From: Pseudomonadales bacterium
GTDB lineage: Bacteria; Pseudomonadota; Gammaproteobacteria; Pseudomonadales; Azotimanducaceae
Assembly (NCBI GenBank): GCA_024234635.1
Contig: JACKNX010000004.1
Coordinates: forward strand, 258,249 to 322,248
Length of the DNA stretch: 64,000 nucleotides
Direction of reading: 5' to 3'
The notes below the pieces were generated by a model. The model did no database searches and was not told the DNA's origin. It worked only from the letters and a program-made list of their open reading frames with translations. This document shows positions 1 to 8,551 of this stretch, in pieces (position 1 is the first letter of the stretch; each line of letters starts with the position of its first letter). The position numbers were made by a program, and so were the translations under genes.

Positions 1-164
1 GACGCCGTCCGGATGCGTACTGACGACGTCGGTGGATGTCACCTGTGCGGGTTTCCACCAGGCTGGAACTGCTTCTTCGTCGGTCCGGTAATTCTTGACC
101 AAAATACTCGGGTATTCCGGTCCACTGGGGTAAACTGCACGCTGTTTCGGCAGCTCTTCCAACA
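1..164. other. Leader region upstream of the suf operon
   Basis: No convincing coding sequence is visible before sufB. The stretch may contain the 3' end of an upstream gene that lies outside the window, but no family could be recognised. The recognisable content is the IscR-type operator listed separately, followed by the GTG start of sufB. A TAAACT hexamer at 131-136 is a possible -10 element, although no good -35 is spaced from it except within the operator itself. Confidence 0.5.
91..115 (+). promoter_or_regulatory. IscR type-1-like operator in the suf promoter
   Basis: The 25 bases agree at 22 of 25 positions with the type-1 IscR consensus as I remember it (ATASYYGACTR, then www, then YAGTCRRSTAT). 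Key elements are CTTGACC at 94-100, an A-rich centre, and ACTCGGGTAT at 106-115. It lies 50 bp before the sufB start. Holo-IscR (Rrf2 family, [2Fe-2S]) binds such sites and usually represses. The inference is that suf expression here is repressed when clusters are plentiful. The regulator gene itself is not in the window and is probably just upstream. Confidence 0.75.
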
Positions 165-1640
165 GTGACAAACGAGACCATCGAACAACGGTTGAATCGC
201 GCCTACAGCGCCGGCTTCGAAAGCGCGGTGGACGCGGATACATTTCCGCCCGGACTCACCGCGGATGTGGTTCGTGCCATCTCCGCACGCAAGAACGAAC
301 CCGGGTGGTTGACGGACTGGCGTCTGAAGGCTTTTGCCGCGTGGCAGGCCATGCCCACGCCGGATTGGGCGCACCTGCACTTCCCGCCCGTGGACTTTCA
401 GGCGATATCCTACTTCTCAGCACCCAGGAGCCAGGCGGACGGCCCGCGCTCGCTCGACGAGGTTGACCCGGAACTGCTGCGCACCTACGAAAAGCTCGGC
501 ATCCCGCTGCACGAGCGCGCCGCCCTTGCCGGTGTCGTCGGCGCAGAACCCGGCACCAGCAGCAACATTGCGGTGGATGCCGTGTTCGACAGCGTCTCCA
601 TTACCACGACATTCAAGGACAAGCTGGCTGAAGCGGGCGTCATCTTCTGCCCGCTGTCAGAGGCTGTTCATACGCACCCGGAGCTGGTGCAGAAGTACCT
701 CGGCAGCGTGGTGCCGCAACGCGACAACTTCTATGCAGCCCTCAACAGCGCCGTGTTCAGCGATGGCTCTTTCGTCTACATCCCGCCCGATACGCGCTGC
801 CCGATGGAACTGTCCACCTACTTTCGCATCAATGCGCGCAATACCGGACAGTTCGAGCGCACCTTGATCATCGCCGATCGCGGCGCCTACGTGAGCTATC
901 TGGAGGGTTGCACCGCGCCGATGCGCGACGAGAACCAGTTGCACGCCGCGGTGGTGGAGCTGGTGGCGCTGGAAGACGCCAGCATCAAATACTCCACCGT
1001 GCAGAACTGGTACCCGGGCGATGCCGAAGGACGCGGCGGCATCTACAACTTCGTCACCAAGCGCGGTACGTGCCTGGGCAAACGCGCGCGCATCTCCTGG
1101 ACACAGGTGGAGACAGGCTCCGCGATTACCTGGAAATACCCCAGCGTCGTGCTGCGCGGCGATGACAGCGTCGGCGAATTCTACTCGGTGGCACTCACCA
1201 ACAACCGGCAACAGGCAGATACCGGCACCAAGATGATTCACCTCGGCCGTAATACGCGCAGCACCATCGTATCCAAAGGTATCAGCGCCGGGCGGAGCCA
1301 GAACAGCTACCGCGGCCTGGTGCGTGTGTCCCCCACCGCCGCCGGCGCCCGCAATCACACGCAATGCGACTCGCTGCTGCTCGGCAGCCAGTGTGGCGCG
1401 CACACCTTCCCGTACATCGAAGCCGCCAACAGCAGCGCCACGGTGGAGCACGAAGCGACCACGACGCGGGTAAGTGACGATCAGTTGTTCCTGTGCGCGC
1501 AGCGTGGAATCGATGCGGAAAAGGCAGTGAGCATGATCGTCAACGGCTTCTGCCGCGAGGTGTTCCGCGAACTGCCGATGGAGTTTGCCGTGGAAGCCGG
1601 AAAACTGCTGGAAGTCAGCCTGGAAGGAGCCGTGGGATGA
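165..1640 (+). CDS. sufB: Fe-S cluster scaffold subunit SufB
   Basis: A 491-residue SufB, the scaffold subunit of the SufBC2D complex on which Fe-S clusters are assembled in the cytosol. The N-terminal block EEVVRAIS-like (DVVRAISARKNEPGWLTDWR, residues 34-53) and the long C-terminal beta-helix region up to the EFAVEAGKLLEVSLEGAVG-type tail are typical, and the length is that of the family (about 480-495). The start is GTG; no internal ATG would keep the conserved N-terminus. It is the first gene of the operon, and its stop overlaps the sufC start (ATGA). The upstream IscR-type site suggests iron/Fe-S responsive control. Confidence 0.97.
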   Translation: MTNETIEQRLNRAYSAGFESAVDADTFPPGLTADVVRAISARKNEPGWLTDWRLKAFAAWQAMPTPDWAHLHFPPVDFQAISYFSAPRSQADGPRSLDEVDPELLRTYEKLGIPLHERAALAGVVGAEPGTSSNIAVDAVFDSVSITTTFKDKLAEAGVIFCPLSEAVHTHPELVQKYLGSVVPQRDNFYAALNSAVFSDGSFVYIPPDTRCPMELSTYFRINARNTGQFERTLIIADRGAYVSYLEGCTAPMRDENQLHAAVVELVALEDASIKYSTVQNWYPGDAEGRGGIYNFVTKRGTCLGKRARISWTQVETGSAITWKYPSVVLRGDDSVGEFYSVALTNNRQQADTGTKMIHLGRNTRSTIVSKGISAGRSQNSYRGLVRVSPTAAGARNHTQCDSLLLGSQCGAHTFPYIEAANSSATVEHEATTTRVSDDQLFLCAQRGIDAEKAVSMIVNGFCREVFRELPMEFAVEAGKLLEVSLEGAVG

Positions 1641-2395
1641 GCCTGATCGTCATCGACAACCTGCAGGCATCGGTCAACGGCAAGCCCATCCTCAAGGGGC
1701 TGACGCTTACCATCGAGCCGGGCACCGTGCATGCCATCATGGGGCCCAACGGCTCGGGCAAAAGTACGCTGTCCCATGTGCTGGCGGGCAAGCCCGGTTA
1801 CGAGGTGACGGGTGGCAGCGTGCGCTTCAAAGGTCGTGATCTGCTTGCCATGGCACCGGAGGAACGCGCATGTGCCGGCCTCTTCCTCGCCTTTCAGTAC
1901 CCGGTGGAAATCCCGGGCGTAAGCAATATGGAGTTCCTGCGCGCGGCCGCGGAGGCGCAGGCAAAGGCGCGCGGCGAAACGCCGCCGCCGGCCATCGACA
2001 TGATGCGCAGGCTGCGTGAGATTGCCACGGAACTTGGCCTGCACACCGATTTTCTGAAGCGCGGCGTCAACGAAGGCTTCAGCGGCGGCGAGAAGAAACG
2101 CAACGAAATCCTGCAGATGACCTTTCTCCGGCCCGCTTTGTCCATTCTGGACGAAACCGATTCCGGACTGGATATCGATGCACTGCGCATTGTCGGTGAC
2201 GGCGTCACACGATTTCTCCGCGACAACCCTACGCACGGCGTATTGCTGATCACGCACTACCAGCGCCTGCTCAATCACATCGTTCCGGACGTCGTGCACG
2301 TGCTGACGGACGGGCGCATCATCGAAACCGGTGACCGTTCGCTGGCACTTCGGCTCGAGGAGCAGGGCTACGTAGGTCTGGTGGACAGGACATGA
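1637..2395 (+). CDS. sufC: SUF system ATPase SufC
   Basis: A 252-residue ABC-type ATPase that energises the SufBC2D scaffold. Visible motifs are Walker A GPNGSGKS (36-43), the ABC signature FSGGEKKR (148-155) and Walker B LSILDETDSGLD (168-179). The variant signature with GGEKKRNE is typical of SufC. A longer open frame exists upstream, but the ATG at 1637 overlaps the sufB stop by four bases and begins exactly at the conserved MSLIVIDNL N-terminus, so it is preferred. The 3' end overlaps sufD, which implies translational coupling. Confidence 0.97.
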   Translation: MSLIVIDNLQASVNGKPILKGLTLTIEPGTVHAIMGPNGSGKSTLSHVLAGKPGYEVTGGSVRFKGRDLLAMAPEERACAGLFLAFQYPVEIPGVSNMEFLRAAAEAQAKARGETPPPAIDMMRRLREIATELGLHTDFLKRGVNEGFSGGEKKRNEILQMTFLRPALSILDETDSGLDIDALRIVGDGVTRFLRDNPTHGVLLITHYQRLLNHIVPDVVHVLTDGRIIETGDRSLALRLEEQGYVGLVDRT

Positions 2396-3474
2396 GCGCA
2401 ATTGCCGCACACGCCTGGCTGGACGTGGAAACCGCGGCCGAACTGCGGGCGCTGGTCGAAGCGCCCACCGCACAGGCACGCGTGCGGGAAAGCTGGAAGT
2501 ACACACCGGTATTACGGGGGCTCAATGCCGTGGCGAACGTTGCGGCCACCGACAGCGTGGTCGCTGGCGCGCCGGACGGCAGCCTGCGGGTGGACGTGGC
2601 GCCGACCGCATCGGAGATGGCGCTGCTGCGCGAGCGTGCCTGCGCCTGTCCTCCCGCGGCCAAACTGCTGCTCGGCGCGCGCACGATCGACCGCCTCAAT
2701 CTGGATACCTCGCCGGCAAGCCCGCTGCAACTGCGTGCGCTGTCACCCGTCCGACCACTTGTGGTGCACATTGCCCCGACGGTGCGGGCGACGATTCTCG
2801 ACGACGTAGACGGGGCATCCGCCGGCTGGCTGCTGGTCTGCCTGGACACAGCAGCGGACCTGGACTTCACCCGCGTGCGCCCTTCCTGCCCGCGCGACGA
2901 GTGGCAGCAGCTTCAATTCGACCTTGCGGACGACGCGCAACTGATTGCCCGGCACTACTGTCGCGGCGCTGGCTTGCGACGGCTGGACGCCCTGGTGCGT
3001 CTGCTCGGGCGAAACGCCAGCGCCACGATCAGCGGCGCCTGGCGCGTGGACGCCGGCGATCGTCTCGACCAGCAATGGCACGTGGAGCATCTCGCCCCCG
3101 GCACCCGCAGCGAGCAGCGTCATCACGGCATTGTTGCCGACCGGGGACACACGACGTTTCGCGGGCGCATCTATATCGCGCCCGACTGTCCCGGCGTGGA
3201 GGCGGATCTTGTCAATCGCAATCTGCTGCTGGACCCCGGTGCCGTCTGCAATACCAAGCCGGAACTGGAGATCCTCAGCGACGATGTGCGCTGCAGCCAT
3301 GGCGCCACGGTGGGCCAGCTCGCCGCCGAAAGCCTGTTTTACCTGGCCTCGCGAGGCCTGGATGAGGCCACGGCACGCACGCTCCTGGCCGCCGGTTTCC
3401 TCAACGAGTGCATTGACGGTCCGGGCGCGGAAACTGCCGCCGCCCTGCTGAGGACGGAAACGGACCATGACTGA
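2392..3474 (+). CDS. sufD: Fe-S cluster assembly protein SufD
   Basis: A 360-residue SufD, the SufB paralogue that completes the SufBC2D complex and is needed for iron entry. Characteristic SufD features are ESWKYTPV near the N-terminus (residues 33-40), the central beta-helix region with GTRSEQRHHGIVADRGHTTFRGRI, and the C-terminal segment LLLDPGAVCNTKPELEI followed by DDVRCSHGATVG. Its ATG overlaps the end of sufC by four bases and its end overlaps sufS by eight, so the four genes are translationally coupled. Confidence 0.96.
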   Translation: MSAIAAHAWLDVETAAELRALVEAPTAQARVRESWKYTPVLRGLNAVANVAATDSVVAGAPDGSLRVDVAPTASEMALLRERACACPPAAKLLLGARTIDRLNLDTSPASPLQLRALSPVRPLVVHIAPTVRATILDDVDGASAGWLLVCLDTAADLDFTRVRPSCPRDEWQQLQFDLADDAQLIARHYCRGAGLRRLDALVRLLGRNASATISGAWRVDAGDRLDQQWHVEHLAPGTRSEQRHHGIVADRGHTTFRGRIYIAPDCPGVEADLVNRNLLLDPGAVCNTKPELEILSDDVRCSHGATVGQLAAESLFYLASRGLDEATARTLLAAGFLNECIDGPGAETAAALLRTETDHD

Positions 3475-4681
3475 CATCGATATCCGGGGCGACTTTCCCC
3501 TGCTGGCGCAATCGGTGAACGGCCAGCCGCTGGTCTACCTCGACAACGCCGCCACGACCCAGAAACCCCGCAGCGTTCTCGATGCCATGCGCCACTACTA
3601 CGAGTTCGACAACGCCAACGTACACCGGGCCGCGCACGCGCTGGCGGCACGCGCGACGGATGCCATGGAGTCTGCCCGTGCCGCCGTCGCCACCTTCATC
3701 GGCGCACCGGCACCGGAGCAGGTGATCTTCACGCGCGGTACAACGGAATCGGTGAACCTGGTGGCCAGTTCGCTGGCGCAAGGGCTCGTGCCAGGTGATG
3801 AAATCCTCGTCACGGCCATGGAACACCACTCCAACTTTGTGCCGTGGTTCGAAGCCTGTCGTCGCAGCGGCGCCGTGCTGCAGACCGCCGGGGTAACCGC
3901 TACCGGTGAAATTGATCTGCGCGACTTCACCGCTCGCCTGTCACCCAGGACGCGCGTGGTCGCGTTTGCGCACGTCTCCAACGCACTCGGCACACTGAAT
4001 CCCGTCGAGGAAATGCTGGCGCTCGTGCGCCAGCAAGCCCCCGCGGCAAAGGTGCTCATCGATGGTGCCCAGGCCGCACTCCACGTGCCGCTGGACGTGC
4101 GCGCACTGGATGCCGATTTCTATGCGTTTTCGGCGCACAAGATGTTCGGGCCCACCGGCATGGGCGTCCTCTATGGACGCCGCGACGCCCTGGAGGCGCT
4201 GCCGCCCTACCAGTTCGGTGGCGAAATGATCGAGGCCGTGAGCCTGGAGGCTGTCACCTACAATCGTCTGCCCTATCGCTTCGAGGCGGGGACGCCGAAC
4301 ATCGCCGGCGCAATCGGCCTCGGCGCCGCGGTCGACTACCTCAATACCATTCCCCGCGACACACTGGTGCGCCGGGAGGCATCGCTGGTCAGCGATGCCA
4401 TGCGGGCGCTGGCGGATATGCCGGGCGTACGCCTGGTGGGTACGCCGAAGCAACGGGTAGGCGTGGTGTCGTTTCTGGTGGAAGGTGGCCATGCGCATGA
4501 CGTCGGTACACTGCTCGATCAGCAGGGTGTCGCCGTGCGAACCGGGCATCACTGTACAATGCCGCTCATGCACGCGCTTGGGGTCAACGGCACGGTCAGA
4601 GCCTCCTTCAGCCTCTACAATGACGCCTCGGACCTGGAGCGCCTGCTCCGGGCAATGCACAAGACACTCACTTTTCTCTGA
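3467..4681 (+). CDS. sufS: Cysteine desulfurase SufS
   Basis: A 404-residue PLP-dependent group II cysteine desulfurase that mobilises sulfur from cysteine for cluster assembly. The PLP lysine is K225 in FSAHKMFGPTG, and the persulfide-forming cysteine is C363 in RTGHHCTMPLM, close to the C-terminus as in SufS. The N-terminal block YLDNAATTQKP (24-34) is the class V aminotransferase signature. The ATG overlaps sufD. The partner SufE, which relays the persulfide, is encoded at the end of the same operon. Confidence 0.97.
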   Translation: MTDIDIRGDFPLLAQSVNGQPLVYLDNAATTQKPRSVLDAMRHYYEFDNANVHRAAHALAARATDAMESARAAVATFIGAPAPEQVIFTRGTTESVNLVASSLAQGLVPGDEILVTAMEHHSNFVPWFEACRRSGAVLQTAGVTATGEIDLRDFTARLSPRTRVVAFAHVSNALGTLNPVEEMLALVRQQAPAAKVLIDGAQAALHVPLDVRALDADFYAFSAHKMFGPTGMGVLYGRRDALEALPPYQFGGEMIEAVSLEAVTYNRLPYRFEAGTPNIAGAIGLGAAVDYLNTIPRDTLVRREASLVSDAMRALADMPGVRLVGTPKQRVGVVSFLVEGGHAHDVGTLLDQQGVAVRTGHHCTMPLMHALGVNGTVRASFSLYNDASDLERLLRAMHKTLTFL

Positions 4682-4695
4682 CGCGGGAGGTCCCC

Positions 4696-5049
4696 ATGAG
4701 CGTGGCAACCTTCGATCCCTACACCGTGGACGTTACTCGTGAAGCAGCGGCGCATCTGCGCGCGCAGCTGGCGGCGCACGGTGGCGGCACCCTGCGACTG
4801 GGTGTCAAGGAAAGCGGTTGTAACGGTTACAGCTATACCCTCGATTACACCGACACGACCGCCACATCCGATATCGTCGTCCAGGTGGATGACACGCTTG
4901 CCATCCACATCGCCGAAGCCGATCTGCCACTCGTACGCGGGACACGCGTCGACTACGTGCGTGACGGGCTGAACGCCACGCTGCAGTTCAAGAATGCCCG
5001 CGCCACCAGCTATTGCGGCTGCGGCGAGAGTTTTGCCATCGAAAACTGA
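4696..5049 (+). CDS. sufA: A-type Fe-S carrier SufA/HesB family
   Basis: A 117-residue A-type carrier that takes nascent clusters from SufBCD to apoproteins. The three conserved cysteines are present: C42 in ESGCNGYSY, and C107 and C109 in SYCGCGES. A GGAGG ribosome site (4686-4690) precedes the ATG, and the gene follows sufS after 14 bp. Placement inside the suf operon favours SufA over IscA or ErpA, although sequence alone does not separate these paralogues cleanly. The stop overlaps the sufT start. Confidence 0.92.
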   Translation: MSVATFDPYTVDVTREAAAHLRAQLAAHGGGTLRLGVKESGCNGYSYTLDYTDTTATSDIVVQVDDTLAIHIAEADLPLVRGTRVDYVRDGLNATLQFKNARATSYCGCGESFAIEN

Positions 5050-5573
5050 TGGAACGACGTATCGTCCCCATAGCCCGCGCGGTGGAAGCGCGGCTCGTGC
5101 CCACAGGCGATCCCATCACCCTGCCCGGCGGAATCTTCGTTACGCTGACACAGGATCTGGGCGGTACCTTCACGGTGGTGCACCAGGGGCGCATGGCACG
5201 CATCGACGGCGAGGACGCGGATGCGCTGGGACTGCCGCCGACACGACTGCAGTTTGCCCCCCCGGCGGATGGACAGGTGGACAGGGAACAGGTGATGACC
5301 GCGCTGCGTTCCGTTTACGACCCCGAGATTCCCGTCAACATCGTCGATCTCGGGCTGGTCTATGACGTCACCATCAGTGCCGGAGGTGTCATCGTCACGA
5401 TGACGCTGACATCACCCGGCTGTGGCATGGGGCCCGTCCTCGTACACGAGGTGAAACGTCGCGTCGGGCAGGTGCCTTTCGTGCAGACCGTGACGGTGGA
5501 CCTGGTACTCGACCCGCCCTGGTCACGCGACCGGATGAGCGAGGAAGCCCAACTCGAACTGGGACTCTTCTGA
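5049..5573 (+). CDS. sufT: SUF system protein SufT (DUF59/MIP18 domain)
   Basis: A 174-residue protein of the SufT type: an N-terminal extension (about 1-75) followed by a DUF59/MIP18 domain (about 78-165) with VYDPEIPVNIVDLGLVYD and the conserved TSPGCGMGP loop carrying the family cysteine. SufT proteins help mature Fe-S proteins under high demand. The ATG chosen overlaps the sufA stop by one base and gives the usual family length. An in-frame ATG at 5013 would lie inside sufA and is not needed. Confidence 0.92.
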   Translation: MERRIVPIARAVEARLVPTGDPITLPGGIFVTLTQDLGGTFTVVHQGRMARIDGEDADALGLPPTRLQFAPPADGQVDREQVMTALRSVYDPEIPVNIVDLGLVYDVTISAGGVIVTMTLTSPGCGMGPVLVHEVKRRVGQVPFVQTVTVDLVLDPPWSRDRMSEEAQLELGLF

Positions 5574-5586
5574 GTCGCCTGAAGCC

Positions 5587-6021
5587 ATGGATCACCCCGC
5601 GCCCACACCGGTCCCCGCCTCACTGGAGGAGATCCGCGAAACGTTCGCGTTCTTCGATGGCTGGGAGGACAAGTACCGCTACGTGATCGACCTCGGCAAG
5701 GCCCTGGCCGAGTTACCGGCAGCGTGGCGCACCGAGGAGTTCCTCGTGCGCGGCTGTCAGAGTCAGGTATGGCTGGTGGCACACACCGCCAACGGGCGAA
5801 TGCAGCTGGCCATCGACAGCGATGCGCATATCGTGCGCGGCCTGATCGCCATCGTGCTTGCCGCCTATCAGGATCGTCCGCCCCGGGAGATCCTCACCTT
5901 CGATATCGATGCGCTGTTCAACGAACTGCAACTGCTGGCACATCTCAGCGCCACGCGCGGAAACGGCTTGCGGGCCATGGTTACCAGGATCGTGTCACTG
6001 GCGCAGGCGGCGACTCACTGA
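5587..6021 (+). CDS. sufE: Sulfur acceptor protein SufE
   Basis: A 144-residue SufE that accepts persulfide sulfur from SufS and passes it to SufB. The acceptor cysteine is C57 in VRGCQSQVWL, the family hallmark, and the preceding FFDGWEDKYRYVIDLGKAL helix is conserved. It is the last gene of the suf operon, 13 bp after sufT. Its 3' end overlaps by 41 bp the convergent membrane-protein gene that follows. Confidence 0.95.
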   Translation: MDHPAPTPVPASLEEIRETFAFFDGWEDKYRYVIDLGKALAELPAAWRTEEFLVRGCQSQVWLVAHTANGRMQLAIDSDAHIVRGLIAIVLAAYQDRPPREILTFDIDALFNELQLLAHLSATRGNGLRAMVTRIVSLAQAATH

Positions 6022-6520
6022 CCCCCACCCGGCGGGTGAGCAATTCACGCAGTCGCGACTCCTCGTCCGGAAACTCAACAGGCGTGGCAGCGGGTCGCGC
6101 CGCGGACTCCGCAAGTGGCGCATAGACGCGCACCCTGGGTCTCGGCTCCCCGGCCGCCAGTGGCGCGGTTGCCGGCACCTGCCCGACCGCGGGTGCCGCG
6201 GCATGTTCCGCGGCCAGCCGCCGCTGCAGCGCGGCGTGGAAATCCGGGGTTGTGACGGCGGGCTTCGAACCAGCCTCCTGGTCTGCGGCCACTTCCGTGG
6301 ACGCCAGGGCGTGCGTCACTGCTGCCGGGACGGATGCGGACGTCGGTCGCGTGGTCAGCGCGTGCAGCAGCGCGCTGCTCAGCACCCGCTGACGCTGCCA
6401 CAACATGCCAAATGCCGCGGATGCCGCCATGAGCAGCAACACGCCAATGGCTGTGCCGAGGCGCAGAAGATCGCCGGCGCTCAGGCCCATGCTGGTGTTG
6501 ATGGCATCAAGCTCGTTCAT
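5981..6520 (-). CDS. Hypothetical single-pass membrane protein
   Basis: A 179-residue protein with no family I recognise. After a short N-terminus there is one transmembrane helix (about 18-40: LLRLGTAIGVLLLMAASAAFG), then a long Ala/Pro/Glu-rich region likely to be soluble. The ATG at 6520 is chosen over one 69 bp upstream because AGGGAGCA lies at a suitable distance before it and the protein then starts close to the membrane helix. The C-terminal end runs antisense into the end of sufE. The opposite strand is also open here, so coding status rests on the membrane helix and the ribosome site. Confidence 0.6.
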   Translation of the reverse strand: MNELDAINTSMGLSAGDLLRLGTAIGVLLLMAASAAFGMLWQRQRVLSSALLHALTTRPTSASVPAAVTHALASTEVAADQEAGSKPAVTTPDFHAALQRRLAAEHAAAPAVGQVPATAPLAAGEPRPRVRVYAPLAESAARPAATPVEFPDEESRLRELLTRRVGVSESPPAPVTRSW

Positions 6521-6794
6521 CGATGTGTGCTCCCTGTAGCTGCCTGGACGGCTCCCGATTCCCGCGCCTCTGTTCGCCGGTTCGTTCACCAGGCCGTGTC
6601 CGCGGGTGCGGATTTGGCACCGGCCGTGGTGGTAACGCGCGTATCTGTCCTGACGGGATGTGGCCGATCATGCGCACCTCCTGTATCGGGGACCGTTGTT
6701 GCAAGCATAGAACGGCTGACGGAAATTGCCGGTTGCAGCGACGGAAACCCGGCGCTGCGTCCCTTACCAGGCGATTGCCGGCGCTATGGCGCCG

Positions 6795-8300
6795 CTACTC
6801 CGCGCGGAAGGTATTGCGATAGGTATCGCGGAGAATGTTCTTCTGCACCTTGCCCATCGTGTTGCGCGGCAGTTCCCCGACATTGAACAGTGCCTTCGGC
6901 TGCTTGAACTTCGCCAACCGATCCGCCAGATGCGGGCGTAGCTGCTCCAGATCAAGCGGCTCGCCGTCCGGAACGACAATGGCCACCACAGCCTCGCCGA
7001 AGTCCGCATGCGGCACACCGATGACCGCGGATTCGCGTACGCCGGGAATATCGTCAAGCGCCTCTTCGATCTCCTTGGGGTAGACGTTGTAGCCACCGGA
7101 GATGACCAGGTCCTTGCCACGCCCCACAATGGCAACACGACCGTCAGCCGCCATGGTGCCCAGATCGCCGGTGATGAAGAAACCGTCCGCACGGATCTCC
7201 TCGCGGGTTTTGTCAGGCATGCGCCAATAGCCGGAGAACACGTTGCCGCCGCGCACTTCAATCATGCCGACCTCGCCGCGGGGTACTTCAACCCCCGCCG
7301 CGTCGGCAATGCGGACCTCCACCCCGGGAAGGGCGTAGCCCACGGTTCCGGGCACACGCTCGCCTACCAGCGGATTGGTCGTGTTGATGATGGTCTCGCT
7401 CATGCCGTAGCGCTCGAGAATGCGATGCCCGGTACGCGTTTCGAACTCGGCAAACGTCTGTGGCGTCAGCGGTGCGGAGCCGGAAATGAAGACGCGCATG
7501 TGCCGCACGCTCTCCGCGGTCAGTCCGGACTCGCCAAGCAGGCGCGTGTAGAAGGTGGGTACACCCATGAGCACGGTGGCGCGATTCAGCCAGCGGAGCG
7601 TTTCCGCGCCAACAAATTTCGGCAGGAAAATCATCGGCGTACCGGTGCCGAGCGCACAGTGCATGGCGATGAACAGCCCATGTACGTGGAAGATGGGCAG
7701 CGCGTGCAGCAGTACGTCACTGGCCTGCCAGCCCCAGGCTTCGATCAGCGCCTCGGCATTCATGGCCAGGTTGCCGTGGCAGAGCATGGCGCCCTTCGAG
7801 CGGCCTGTCGTGCCGGAGGTGTAAACGATGGCGGCCAGATCCGTTGTTTCCCGTGGAACGACCGTTGCCAATGGCTGGTGGCGGTTCACTTCATCCACGA
7901 GCGTACCCTGCCCCTGTGCATCCAGCGTCAGGCAGCGGATACCCGGAAAGCGGGACGCAAGTTCCGCATCCGCGGCACCACCGACAAACAGCGCCGGCTC
8001 CGCATCACCCAGGAAGTACGCCACTTCTTCGCGGGTATAGGCCGTGTTGAGGGGCACGTAGACTGCACCGGCCTGCAGTGTGCCGAGGTAGAGCGTGAGA
8101 TTTTCGGCGGACTTCTCCACCTGCACCGCCACCCGATCGCCCGGCCCGACGCCCAGAGCCTGCAACGTCCTGGCATATTGACCGGCTCGGTCAAACACCT
8201 GCGCGTAGGTGCGCGTGCTGCCATCGGCCAGATGCAGACAGGCAAGCGCGGCGTTCTCCCGCGCCTTGTTAAGAAGCTTGTTAAAAAAATTCTCTTTCAT
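6795..8300 (-). CDS. matB: Malonyl-CoA synthetase, MatB-like
   Basis: A 501-residue ANL-superfamily acyl-CoA synthetase that most resembles MatB, which ligates malonate to CoA using ATP. Adenylation motifs are YTSGTTGRSKGAM (about residue 165) and RYGMSETIINT, where the region after SET matches the malonyl-specific MatB type. The catalytic lysine is in the C-terminal PRNTMGKVQKN. The N-terminal GDRVAVQVEKS and VYVPLNTAYT blocks are also MatB-like. It is monocistronic, with an AT-rich upstream region holding an inverted repeat. Methylmalonate use is possible. Confidence 0.87.
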   Translation of the reverse strand: MKENFFNKLLNKARENAALACLHLADGSTRTYAQVFDRAGQYARTLQALGVGPGDRVAVQVEKSAENLTLYLGTLQAGAVYVPLNTAYTREEVAYFLGDAEPALFVGGAADAELASRFPGIRCLTLDAQGQGTLVDEVNRHQPLATVVPRETTDLAAIVYTSGTTGRSKGAMLCHGNLAMNAEALIEAWGWQASDVLLHALPIFHVHGLFIAMHCALGTGTPMIFLPKFVGAETLRWLNRATVLMGVPTFYTRLLGESGLTAESVRHMRVFISGSAPLTPQTFAEFETRTGHRILERYGMSETIINTTNPLVGERVPGTVGYALPGVEVRIADAAGVEVPRGEVGMIEVRGGNVFSGYWRMPDKTREEIRADGFFITGDLGTMAADGRVAIVGRGKDLVISGGYNVYPKEIEEALDDIPGVRESAVIGVPHADFGEAVVAIVVPDGEPLDLEQLRPHLADRLAKFKQPKALFNVGELPRNTMGKVQKNILRDTYRNTFRAE

Positions 8301-8335
8301 GCAATCTCAAGTAAGTGTTCTAAGCATTTGATTTT

Positions 8336-8355
8336 GTGCAAACAAATCATTGCAC
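8336..8355. promoter_or_regulatory. Inverted repeat between matB and a divergent promoter
   Basis: GTGCAA and TTGCAC form a perfect 6-bp inverted repeat with an 8-bp spacer, 36 bp upstream of matB. The right arm is also the -35 hexamer of the rightward promoter described next. This could be an operator controlling both directions, for example for a GntR-type regulator, but no regulator gene is adjacent and the site is short. Confidence 0.35.
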
Positions 8356-8378
8356 CTCGAAAATCCCTAAGGTATTCT
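8350..8378 (+). promoter_or_regulatory. Sigma-70-like promoter
   Basis: TTGCAC at 8350-8355 and TATTCT at 8373-8378 are separated by exactly 17 bp, a near-consensus sigma-70 arrangement that is rare in this GC-rich sequence. It points rightward into a stretch without any gene on that strand and would start transcription near 8385. Confidence 0.55.
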
Positions 8379-8384
8379 GCCGGC

Positions 8385-8537
8385 CATTCCCGAATTGTGT
8401 GGACGCATCTAAAAAGCCGTAACGAACGGCAACGGAACCAGCGATCGACGCACCAGCAGCACGCTCGATCCACCGAATTTCCCGAACAAGAAAAACAAAA
8501 AGGGAATCTGAACCGCCAGCCACTGGCGGTTTTTTTT
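8385..8537 (+). ncRNA. Candidate small RNA between promoter and terminator
   Basis: About 150 nt lie between the promoter just described and a strong intrinsic terminator. Both neighbouring genes are on the other strand, so neither signal serves them as a normal promoter or terminator. Inside are a small hairpin (GCCGT-AACGA-ACGGC, 8416-8430) and a pairing of TTCCC with GGGAA around an A-rich single strand before the terminator. No open frame of note. I do not recognise a known RNA family. Confidence 0.45.
8511..8537 (+). terminator. Intrinsic terminator
   Basis: AACCGCCAG (8511-8519) pairs perfectly with CTGGCGGTT (8523-8531) around a 3-nt loop, and eight T residues run from 8530 to 8537. 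The T tract is on the + strand. On the minus strand the hairpin is followed less directly by a T-rich stretch, so it might also help end the minus-strand gene that stops at 8552. Confidence 0.85.
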
Positions 8538-8551
8538 GCCTGCGATCCGGC

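Noticed and set aside
8385..8537. 6S RNA
   Set aside because: The stretch does not form the long interrupted hairpin of 6S RNA and lies outside its usual context.
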